Shown here in pieces: positions 7,760 to 14,346 of a stretch of 14,346 nucleotides of DNA; position 1 is the first letter of the stretch, and each line of letters begins with the position of its first letter. The position numbers and the translations under genes were made by a program. The stretch is from JBBABP01 sp041657585 (lineage in GTDB: Bacteria > Patescibacteriota > Gracilibacteria > Absconditabacterales > Absconditicoccaceae), in assembly GCA_041657585.1 (NCBI GenBank), contig JBBABP010000028.1:1-14346 (forward strand), in the 5' to 3' direction. Below the pieces are notes generated by a model. It was given only the letters and a program-made list of their open reading frames with translations. It made no database searches and had not been told where the DNA came from.

Positions 7760-8929
7760 ATGGAAACTACTTTAAAAACAAGTATAACTATTAAAGAAAT
7801 CTGCGATGGATTTGTCTACAATGCGCTTGAGGGCAAAGGGCTATTCGGTTTGTCTGGTAAGCTCACTATTCAGCCGGAATATCAACGCAACTATATCTAT
7901 GCCTCCGATGGTGGAAAAAAAGAGATGGCTGTTATTGAATCAATACTCAAAGGTTATCCAATTGGCTTGATTTATTTTAATAAGGTTTCTGAAAATAATC
8001 TGGAAGTTTTGGACGGGCAACAGCGTATTACGAGTGTTGGACGTTTTGTGACCGACAAATTTGCGATTAAAGACGATAATGGTATGGAGCAATATTTTAA
8101 TGGAATGGCAAAAGACAAGAAAGATAAAATTTTGGATACAAAACTACTTATTTATGAATGCGAAGGTACAGAAACTCAAATAAAAGATCGGTTTAGAACA
8201 ATTAATATTGCAGGGGTCCCTCTCAATGATCAGGAAGAGCTTAATGCAATATATTCTGGTCCATTTGTAACCAAAGCAAAAGAGGAATTTAGCAATAGCC
8301 AAAATGCAAACATCCAAAAGTGGAGTGCTTATGTATCAGGAAGTGCCCTCAGACAAGAGTTTATGAAATGCGCTCTTGATTGGGTAAGTAAAGGTAATAT
8401 TGATGATTATATGAGTAAACATCGCCGAGATATAAACATTGATGAGTTGAAAAGATATTTTAATACCGTCATCGATTGGGTATCGAGTATATTTGTGCAT
8501 GTAGAGAGTGAAATGAAATGACTTGAGTGGGGAAGACTTTATGAACAGTATCATAAAAAAGCATATAACCCAACCCAAATATCTACTGAAGTGCGTAAGC
8601 TCTATGGAGATCCATATATTAACAACCACAAAGGTATATTTGAATACATCCTTGGTGGGTTTACAGATACAAAACTACTCGAGGTTAGAATATTTGATGA
8701 AGCAACAAAAAGATCTACTTATGAAGTGCAAACCATAAAAGCAAAGGAAAAGGAAAAATCAAATTGTCCACTTTGTGCCATATGACACGACGCAAACAAG
8801 CAAAGAATTTGGGCTCTTAGTGACATGGATGCTGACCATGTAGCCGCATGGAGTAAAGGTGGAAAAACTGATACTAATAATTGTGAGATGTTATGTAAGA
8901 CACACAATCGTGCGAAAGGAAATAGATAA
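7760..8929 (+). CDS. DUF262-HNH endonuclease (GmrSD-like restriction partner)
   Basis: 389 residues. ATG 7760 follows the methyltransferase stop by one base, with AAGGGA upstream, and is preferred over the in-frame start at 7634 that overlaps the methylase. The N-terminal DUF262 domain carries the signature LDGQQRITS (D85 G86 Q87 Q88 R89), a ParB/Srx-like nucleotide-binding motif. The C-terminus is an HNH nuclease with a zinc pair CPLC (C336, C339), the catalytic DADH (D359 H360) and a second pair at MLCKTHNRAKGN. This arrangement is that of GmrSD-type and BrxU-like restriction enzymes; pairing with an EcoRI-like methylase indicates a restriction-modification or modification-sensitive system. 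Two glycines are TGA (one between the CPLC and the catalytic histidine) against about 26 GGN. An isolated standard-code reading would lose the whole HNH domain. Confidence 0.88.
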
Positions 8930-8943
8930 TAAAGAGTTTAAAA

Positions 8944-8979
8944 AAGATGGGATTCACCTCCTGCCCTCTCTCCCATCTT
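8944..8979 (+). terminator. Hairpin terminator after the R-M operon
   Basis: AAGATGGGA (8944-8952) pairs perfectly with TCCCATCTT (8971-8979) 15 bases after the nuclease stop. There is no T-run afterwards (the sequence goes on AAAAGAT), so termination may be weak or factor-assisted. Confidence 0.5.
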
Positions 8980-9111
8980 AAAAGATAATAAAGTGAAAGC
9001 CCACCAAAAAAATAAAGAATAGAACAAATTTTTCAAAAATACGTACCCTCGCTAATAACGCTCGGTCGACTAACAGCTGCTACCCGACATCTCTGGCTAA
9101 ATATATATTTT

Positions 9112-9150
9112 CAACGGAACGCCAGAGCATCTGGCGAGCAACAAACGTTG
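9112..9150 (+). ncRNA. Hairpin element before the integrase region
   Basis: CAACG (9112-9116) pairs with CGTTG (9146-9150) and encloses the perfect 7-bp hairpin CGCCAGA-GCA-TCTGGCG (9120-9136). A further CTCTGGC lies just upstream at 9091-9097 and could compete for pairing. No known RNA family is recognised. Confidence 0.35.
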
Positions 9151-9450
9151 TAATAATAACCGTCTTTAAGCCAGTTTTCCCTATCCCTTTTCACAAACCT
9201 ATACGACAGATGCTCGATATTTCAAACTGAGTTATCTTGATAATTACATATTCGATTTTTAATAAAGATCAAAAAAATATTTTTAGAATAAAATATCTTC
9301 TTAAGAAAAGAAAATATTTGGTTAAATTGGTGGATTCAATCTATAAAATCCTATCGTTTTTTGTGGTCGATGAACAGCTCATGTGTAGTTATATTGCAGC
9401 TCCATAACCAGCATAATTACATTTTGTCTTGATTTCCAGAATGCTTTTGT

Positions 9451-9550
9451 ATATAAGCAGGGAAATATCCCCTTTTATATCAAATTAATTTTGCTTATAT
9501 CTTGTAGCCACCCGTTTGAGCGGAAACGTTAAAATCCCTGACCAGCTACA
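9451..9550 (+). ncRNA. Three-stem structured element
   Basis: ATATAAGCA (9451-9459) pairs perfectly with TGCTTATAT (9492-9500) around an inner GGGA-AATA-TCCC hairpin (9460-9471). Next, TGTAGC (9503-9508) pairs with GCTACA (9545-9550) around CGTTT-GAGCGG-AAACG (9513-9528). About 100 bases form two adjacent two-tier hairpins, more than expected in such AT-rich intergenic DNA. It could be a small RNA or part of the recombination site of the nearby integrase. Not recognised. Confidence 0.4.
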
Positions 9551-9641
9551 TGATAAAAAGTAAACCTAATAGTGAGTCTTCAGTCACTTTAAAAGATGTA
9601 CGTATGGGTTTATGTGACAATTAAGGTAACTTGATTTTCAT

Positions 9642-9767
9642 ATGACTCTAGATGGTATCACTACCAAAGAAGAAGCCAATCCCAACACAGGAGAGAATAT
9701 CTCAATCTGAGATGCCCTGTTAGAGATTTATTGCATGTATACAGAACCAGATCCCGAAGAAGAATAG
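9642..9767 (+). CDS. Small acidic hypothetical protein (41 residues)
   Basis: ATG 9642 to TAG 9765-9767, with one TGA-Gly (ISIGDALLEI). The protein is strongly acidic and ends in EPDPEEE. AAGG lies about 14 bases upstream. It sits 155 bases before the serine integrase on the same strand. An acidic small protein next to an integrase could be a recombination directionality factor or a regulator, but those are usually basic, so the role is unknown. The composition supports a real gene; the length makes it uncertain. Confidence 0.45.
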
Positions 9768-9922
9768 GAGTAGAAACTCTTATTTTTTGTTTTTATAGAA
9801 TGTGCGAGAAAAATATACGAAATCCATAGTTAGTAGGATTACATATTTTCTTCGAACTTTAAGACTTGATTAAAACATTAAGAAAGATAGTATGCTCGTG
9901 CTTTATATCTTATAAAATCCTT

Positions 9923-11662
9923 ATGACAGACACCGGCATGGAATATATTATTTATTGCAGGAAATCCACTGATGAAAGCTCTGGTAAACAGACACAATCA
10001 ATACCAGACCAAATTCAGAGATGTGTCGAATATGCAGAAAAGAACTGATTAAAAATCAAAGAGAAGCCAAAAGATTTCTCAATGTTTGAAAAAGAAACAG
10101 AGATTATGGCAGAGGATACCGACCCCGAAATCACTAACAAAAGAATCTTCCAGAGTACTAGGCACTTGTTCATCATAAAAGAACAAGAATCAGCAAAAAG
10201 ACCCCATGAGAGACCTAAATGGGGAAGATTGATTAAAATGATAGAAAAAAAACAGGTTAGATGACTTTTGAGCTATTCTCCAGATCGTCAGTGTAGAAAT
10301 ATGCTAGAGTGAGGAGAACTCATAAATTTCGTAGATCAGGGCATTATTGACCTAAAATATACGAATTTTCACTTCGAAGATTCGGCTTCAGGAAAAATGA
10401 TGCTAGGCATCCGATTTGTATTTTCCAAGCAATACTCAGACGCTATATCAGAGAATGTATGAAGAGGAAATACCTTCGCTGTATCACAAGGGAAATCTAT
10501 GGGGAAAGCAAAATATGGCTATATTATCAATGAAGACTGATATCATGAACCACACGAGATATACTTTCCTCTAATTAAAAAGGCATTTATTATGAAACTC
10601 TATGAGAAAAAATCTGACGAGTATGTGAGTAAACGACTGGAAACAAGACAGTTTAGGGTCGTTTCTAAAAACAAAACAAGTCTTCCATCCAAAAACAATA
10701 TATACAGAATCCGAATAGATCCATTTTATTATGGGATGTTCTTCCATTGAGATGATAAAATAGATTTAAGGCAAGCGAACCCCTATTATCAGCCAGTCAT
10801 AAACGAAGATGAACATATAATACTAGTCGAAAGATATCAGGGCAAGAGAGATCATGTAGCTAACCAGCAAATCAAAGAAGAAAATGACGCATTTATTCCA
10901 CTAGAAAGATGATTAGTTATAACAGAATGATGAGAAGCAATGACCCCAAATCTCCCTAATAAAGAAAGATTTATGAAAAAATTATTAGAACTACAAACAA
11001 AGAAACCAAAAGCTACATTAGCCGATGTAATCGGCTCTAATCAGATCAAATACTCATGCAAAAAGAAAGAGTCAGTATATTGTGGACTCGAGATAGATTA
11101 TTTGACCATAGAGAAGAAGATACTAGAACTTTTAAGAAAAATTAGGCTAGATGATCAGACTTATGCAGAGTTTCTAAAATCCTGAAAAGAAAAAGTAGAA
11201 AAGGAACAGTCACAAAATAAAGCAGAAATAAAACAATTAGAATTTCAATTAGGAAAGATAGAGGTCAAAAGGGATGAGTATATAAAAAACAATATGGGGA
11301 TAAAAAAAGATGAAAACGAAACAAGAATATATGAGGGAGAAAAAGGACGTTATGAGCAGATTATGGACAATATGGAGATAGAAATAAAAAATAAGAAGCT
11401 TCAACAAAGAAACTTCATGGTCGAAATGGAGGCATTCGTAGAAGTACTCCAGAGTTCAGATACCTTGTATAGAAGAAAGCCTTATGTGCGAAAGAGGAAA
11501 CTAGCTAATTTACTATTTTCGAACATTACAATAAACAAAAAAAAACAAGTGCTGATCAAGGTTAAACCAAGATTAGAGGGCTTGTTCTCTCTGAGCTCCT
11601 TAAATGGAGCGGACGACGGGACTCGAACCCGCAACAGTCTGCTTGGAAGGCAGAAACTCTAG
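9923..11662 (+). CDS. Large serine recombinase (site-specific integrase)
   Basis: 579 residues, with about ten TGA-Gly codons. The N-terminal resolvase domain begins YIIYCRKSTDESS, whose serine next to CRK is the nucleophile, followed by TQSIPDQIQRCVEYAEKNG. Active-site and core sequences follow (SYSPDRQCRNMLEGGELI, then FHFEDSASGKMMLGI and SENVGRGN). The recombinase domain includes KAKYGYI. The zinc ribbon is reduced: only two cysteines remain (YSCKKKESVYCG). A long coiled coil (KEKVEKEQSQNKAEIKQLEF onward) leads to the typical C-terminal block RKRKLANLLFSNITI. Natural homology ends at about KPRLEGLF; the last 20 or so residues (DDGTRTRNSLLGRQ) are antisense translation of the tRNA gene. ATG 9923 or 9938 could be the start; there is no clear ribosome-binding site. 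It integrates and excises the element, probably at this tRNA. Confidence 0.9.
11605..11662. other. Probable integration boundary (attachment site) in tRNA-Gly
   Basis: The integrase frame ends inside the 3' part of tRNA-Gly. Integrases often lie directly beside the tRNA 3' end they use, and integration restores that end. The tRNA is intact, so the element would extend leftward from here. No second copy of the tRNA 3' end is visible elsewhere in the window, so the exact core is unknown. Large serine integrases use tRNA sites less often than tyrosine ones, so this is inferred from the overlap. Confidence 0.5.
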
Positions 11663-11681
11663 CCAATTGAGTTACGTCCGC
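11605..11681 (-). tRNA. tRNA-Gly (anticodon UCC), CCA encoded
   Basis: Minus-strand cloverleaf of 74 nt plus encoded CCA (plus-strand TGG at 11605-11607). The acceptor is GCGGACG/CGTCCGC, the D-arm ACTC/GAGT with loop AATTGGCTA, the anticodon stem TCTGC/GCAGA with loop CTTCCAA giving anticodon UCC, the variable loop CTGTT and the T-arm GCGGG-TTCGAGT-CCCGT. It reads GGA/GGG codons. UGA-Gly decoding would need a separate UCA-anticodon tRNA, which is not in this window. The gene's 3' half lies antisense under the last codons of the serine integrase. Confidence 0.95.
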
Positions 11682-11820
11682 ATTTGACTTTTTCGAAAGT
11701 TTAATATAATTACTCATTAGTCCTTTAATTTCAAGAGATAATTTTCTTCATCTATATTATTGATATAGTTTGATGATATTAATTATGTCTATTTTTTTAA
11801 AATTTTTTCTCATTTCACTA

Positions 11821-11892
11821 AAAATTTTTCAACAATAGCCACAAAATCCAGTCCCTACCTAACAAAAAAAAGTACTCAAAAATTTGACAAAT
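11821..11892 (+). repeat. Direct repeat copy 1 (72 bases), ends in promoter-like sequence
   Basis: It matches 14111-14183 in the same orientation with four substitutions and one single-base indel. The shared part includes TTTTTCAACAATAG, AAAATCCAGTCC, TACCTAAC and CTCAAAAATTTGACAAAT. It lies just upstream of the gene at 11948. Confidence 0.9.
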
Positions 11893-11910
11893 TGGGGGGG
11901 TGAGTATAAT
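11884..11910 (+). promoter_or_regulatory. Promoter for the 11948 gene
   Basis: TTGACA (11884-11889) and TATAAT (11905-11910) with a short 15-base spacer that contains a run of seven G. Both boxes are consensus; the spacing is below the usual 16-18. It would give a leader of about 30 bases before ATG 11948. Confidence 0.55.
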
Positions 11911-11947
11911 TAGGTATATTTATTTTTACTTTATAAAACTTATAAAA

Positions 11948-12508
11948 ATGACTAATAACTTTATAGACATTACTCCTTCAATAAATCCTGCTAAGAAAAA
12001 AGCTAAGCTAAAAGAAAAAACAAATAAGCTTGTTTCTAAAGACAAGGAACTTTTTGCTAATTTGTCTAAAGAAGAAATTACAACAAAGAAAAAAGAACGT
12101 GCAAAAAAATTTAGAGAAGCAAATAAACATCTATTAAAAAAAAATGAAATTATAGACAAAATAATCCCCGTAAAATTATGATGGTGTAGTAAACCAACAG
12201 AACCAAATGAGTACGGTAATGGTGGTTGAGAGTATACGCCAGACTTTGATGATTTTGATGAATGAGATATTATGTGTCATTGATCTTCTTATTGATTATG
12301 AGTGTTTGAAAAAAATGGTAAATTTTATTTCGCTACGTGTAACACTGGTAATAGAGAAATAGCATTTCAAATTCCCGAAATTTTAGCTTTTCGTATTAGT
12401 GAACACATTAATAGTTGAAATTCTGATCCTTTGGTAGAACAACTTTGGTCGTATCCAACACAATTACAATTAGAAAAAATATTTAATTCTTTTTCTAAAA
12501 AAATATAA
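11948..12508 (+). CDS. Hypothetical protein with Lys-rich N-terminus and Cys-containing C-terminal domain
   Basis: 186 residues from ATG 11948 to TAA 12506-12508; a GTG at 11900 would extend it into the promoter and is rejected. Seven TGA-Gly codons lie in the C-terminal half. The first 75 residues are charged and helical (PAKKKAKLKEKTNKL, then KKKERAKKFREANKH), probably a coiled coil or nucleic-acid-binding tail. The second half is a compact-looking domain with three cysteines (GWCSKP, IMCHGSS, FATCNTG), an acidic loop (DFDDFDEGD) and a strand pair VFEKNGKFYFATC. The cysteines might bind metal but do not form a known motif. It stands alone behind its own promoter and converges on the ATPase gene. 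I do not recognise the family. Confidence 0.7.
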
Positions 12509-12554
12509 ATTAAACTAATGAAGTTATTTTTTTCTGAAAGAGTTTGATTACTAT

Positions 12555-12633
12555 AGGGATATGCCAGACAACGTTTCTTGTTAATCCGACCGTACTTTGT
12601 GTGTAGGATAGTAAGTTGTCTGTTCGTATCCCT
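12555..12633. ncRNA. Hairpin element between convergent genes
   Basis: AGGGATATG (12555-12563) pairs with 12625-12633 (9 bp, one G-U). After a small internal loop AGACAAC (12566-12572) pairs with GTTGTCT (12615-12621). Inside, ATCC (12584-12587) can pair with GGAT (12606-12609). The stem word GCCAGACAAC and its partner GTTGTCTG also occur in the 4660-4778 structure. It is not a tRNA, having no T-loop. It may be a small RNA or a shared long terminator of the two converging genes. Confidence 0.45.
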
Positions 12634-12659
12634 TACTTATTTGCTTGGAGGGAATATTT

Positions 12660-13889
12660 CTAAATTAAATTAAAAAAATATAAATTATTTTTACTCAAGA
12701 AAGATTGTGCTTTAATGTTGTCATATTTTTGAGTTAATCCTTTGGTAATAATATATCCAGAAGATAGATTATTCTTTTTTATAAAAAAATTTAATCAATC
12801 AAAATCATTTTTTTTTAGTTGTGATTTGTATTTTATTTCTATTGGAATGATATTTTTATTTTTGATAAGTATGATGTCTACTTCTTTTTTATTTAATTTC
12901 CAAAAATATTTTGCATCATAGATGTTTATGATATAATTTTCAAATAGTTCTCAAGTGATATTACCATCTCATGTAAAAAATGATGTAGAATTTAAGTATA
13001 TTTTTTTGAGTTTTTTTTCTGAAGTAAGAAGATTTGGAGAATAATTATACATTTTCTTAATCAAAAATGCTTCTTCTAGATAATGAGTATATGTTTGTAT
13101 TGTTCTCCAATCAAAATTTAAATCATTTGATATATTTTTATAATCAATCAGCATTCCAGGATTTTTGCACAAAATATCAAATATTTTTGATAGTAAATCA
13201 GGATGTTTGATATCAAAATAATTTACCAAATCTTCTTTGATAATTTTATCTTTCAATTTCTTGATATATGATTGTGCTTCAATTAGGTCAGAATCTATAA
13301 TATCTCGAAATTGTCTGTACAAATATTTTTCAAATTCTAAAATAATTTTATCTTGAAATGCTTCTGTATTATCCATGAAATAACTGAGTTTTTTAAACTC
13401 AAGAAATTCATCAAAAAACAGTGGTTTTATAGTGTTAGTGGTTATTCTTCATGCAAGACTTTCTGTATGATTGAGGAATAACGAAGCTGATCAGGATATG
13501 ATGAATTTAATGTTTGGATAAAGATCATAATAAATCTTAATTTTATTTTGCCAATCTACTGCTTTTTGTATTTCATCTAAAAAGATATATATCTGATTTC
13601 TATTGATGTCTCTGTTTGATATTTTTTGGTAGTTGGAAATAACGTTTTCGATATCTCATCAGTTATCGAATGTATAATACAAAATATCAAATCTATTTTT
13701 GCCTGATTGTATCAGACTATCTATCAATTGAAGCATTAATGTTGTTTTTCCTACTCTACGAAGTCAAACTATAGAAATGATGAATTTTTTATTTAATTGT
13801 TCTTGCAGGATAGAAAAATAATTTCTTTTTTGGGAAAAATCGTAGAAATAGTCTTTGTTTCGGTGTTTATTGAAACTTGCGAGATTCAT
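12660..13889 (-). CDS. AAA ATPase with DUF4143-type C-terminal domain
   Basis: 409 residues from ATG at 13889 to TAG at 12660-12662. Walker A is GLRRVGKTT (residues 42-50; its first glycine is TGA), Walker B IYIFLDEIQ (D105 E106), followed by FIISGSASLF (sensor region) and SLAGRITT. This is the AAA_14/DUF4143 family layout, an ATPase domain, a winged-helix-like middle (NPGMLIDYKNISNDLNF) and a C-terminal restriction-nuclease-like fold with KKEVDIILIKNKNIIPIEIK (acidic/Lys catalytic pattern E-V-D...E-I-K). Family members occur widely in bacteria and archaea, often in mobile regions, and their cellular role is poorly known. About eight TGA and five GGN glycine codons. The gene converges with 11948-12508, and a small hairpin lies 24 bases before its start. 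Under standard code it would break into pieces. Confidence 0.9.
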
Positions 13890-14110
13890 GGATATATCAA
13901 AAAAGATAAAAACATTCTTTTGAAGAGAATGTAGCTATTTTTTGACTATTTGCAATAGCTAATGTAGTTATTTTTCATGTTTTTGGTGTTTTGAATGTCG
14001 TTATTTGTAAAAGTTCGGAATTTTCGATAGAGCATTTCGTCGAAAATTAAGCAAAAACATTTTAAAGCTAATTTAGATCATTTTTTTACAAAAAAAATTT
14101 AATTTTTCAA

Positions 14111-14183
14111 AAAATTTTTCAACAATAGACATAAAATCCAGTCCATACCTAACAAAAAAAAAGTCCTCAAAAATTTGACAAAT
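14111..14183 (+). repeat. Direct repeat copy 2 (73 bases)
   Basis: Second copy of the 11821-11892 repeat, same strand, 2,290 bases away and about 93% identical. It lies between the ATPase gene and the transposase remnant and no longer precedes a recognisable plus-strand gene. Confidence 0.9.
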
Positions 14184-14203
14184 CGATATATAATATATAT
14201 AAT
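14175..14203 (+). promoter_or_regulatory. Consensus promoter at the end of repeat copy 2
   Basis: TTGACA (14175-14180) and TATAAT (14198-14203) with a 17-base spacer, an ideal sigma-70-like match. It points toward the transposase end and has no gene downstream on its strand, so it may be orphaned by the insertion. Confidence 0.55.
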
Positions 14204-14235
14204 TGTGTTGTAATTATTTTGGAACATATTCAAGT

Positions 14236-14346
14236 CTATTGCACCACTTTGTTATAAAGTATCAAATTAGTATTTAAATTAACAATAAATTGATTAATAT
14301 ATTCATACGGAGTTAAATAAGAAAGACATTTCATAGGAAGATTGTT
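14236..14346 (-). CDS. DDE transposase C-terminus (IS30-like, partial)
   Basis: 36 residues enter from the window edge and stop at TAG (plus-strand 14236-14238). The segment NNLPMKCLSYLTPYEYIN matches the end of IS30-type integrase cores (N-R-P-R-K-x-L-G-Y-x-T-P-x-E), which includes the last conserved region of the DDE fold. The DNA after it (GTGGTGCAATAGACTTGAAT on the minus strand) resembles the right end of IS30 elements, so the insertion sequence probably ends near 14220. Transposases move their IS by cutting and joining at the terminal repeats. Whether the copy is complete is not visible. IS family is inferred from a short motif. Confidence 0.65.
   Translation of the reverse strand, partial: NNLPMKCLSYLTPYEYINQFIVNLNTNLILYNKVVQ

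Larger units (their letters stand above)
8930..9641. other. 712-base intergenic region with RNA-like hairpins
   Basis: No convincing gene on either strand under code 25; open stretches are under 50 codons and lack starts. It contains the terminator hairpin at 8944-8979 and two clusters of inverted repeats (9112-9150 and 9451-9550), with nothing recognisable in 9150-9450. Confidence 0.6.
13890..14235. other. Intergenic region with hairpins and repeat copy 2
   Basis: There is no gene here. It has three inverted repeats in the leader side of the ATPase gene: CATTCT/AGAATG (13913-13918 with 13926-13931), TAGCTATT/AATAGCTA (13932-13939 with 13954-13961) and the 9-bp AATTTTCGA/TCGAAAATT (14019-14027 with 14040-14048). 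The first could shape the ATPase leader RNA; none has a T-run typical of terminators in that direction. Confidence 0.5.

Noticed and set aside
8336..8629. Minus-strand frame inside the DUF262-HNH gene
   Set aside because: It lies fully within a well-supported gene on the other strand.
11610..11662. C-terminal integrase residues DDGTRTRNSLLGRQ as a real domain
   Set aside because: This is antisense translation of the tRNA-Gly gene, a familiar artefact.
12555..12633. tRNA gene at the AGGGATA/TATCCCT stem
   Set aside because: Acceptor-like stem but no T-loop, D-arm or anticodon arm.
1..14346. CRISPR array
   Set aside because: No regularly spaced repeats of 20-40 bases; the visible repeats are coding or a single widely spaced pair.

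Overview
The window (14,346 bases, AT-rich) reads as a bacterium that uses genetic code 25, in which UGA means glycine. That points to Candidatus Absconditabacteria (SR1) or Gracilibacteria. Read with the usual bacterial code, almost every gene here breaks at TGA. Read with TGA as Gly, the same stretches join into full-length proteins with correct motifs, and several TGA codons fall on conserved glycines (retron RT VTG motif, ATPase Walker A). All genes run to TAA or TAG. The two code-25 phyla cannot be separated from this sequence alone.

Layout, left to right. 1-404 (-): start of a secreted, Gly/Asn-rich protein with an SLH-like segment. 517-798 (+): a small orphan ORF, possibly 5'-truncated. 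936-4005 (+): a three-gene cluster of a DUF3800-like protein, a retron-type reverse transcriptase and a PIN-like protein, with a 79-nt perfect-stem hairpin just before the RT; this is the best candidate for a new defence system. 4006-4823: non-coding, with a decayed ORF, a terminator and a nested structured RNA. 4824-6328 (+): a large membrane-anchored protein cut by a 10-N assembly gap (6329-6338). 6581-8929 (+): a restriction-modification pair, an EcoRI-type adenine methyltransferase (one frameshift) and a DUF262-HNH nuclease. 8930-9641: non-coding, with several RNA-like hairpins. 9642-9767 (+): a 41-residue acidic ORF. 9923-11662 (+): a large serine integrase whose frame runs into a tRNA-Gly(UCC) gene on the opposite strand (11605-11681).

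The integrase-tRNA junction looks like one end of an integrated element. Everything to its left (retron-like cluster, membrane protein, R-M pair) is then plausible cargo of a mobile defence island, while sequence to the right of the tRNA would be host chromosome or another insertion. The second attachment site is not visible in the window.

Right part: 11948-12508 (+) an unknown protein, a hairpin element at 12555-12633, and 12660-13889 (-) an AAA ATPase with a DUF4143-type C-terminus. Two 72-73 base near-identical direct repeats (11821-11892 and 14111-14183), each ending in a promoter-like sequence, bracket this module. The window ends in the 3' end of a DDE transposase gene (14236-14346, -), probably IS30-like.

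Glycine codon use differs between modules: the RT has 14 TGA against 6 GGN, the R-M pair about 4 TGA against about 48 GGN. This suggests the R-M genes arrived more recently or from a different background.
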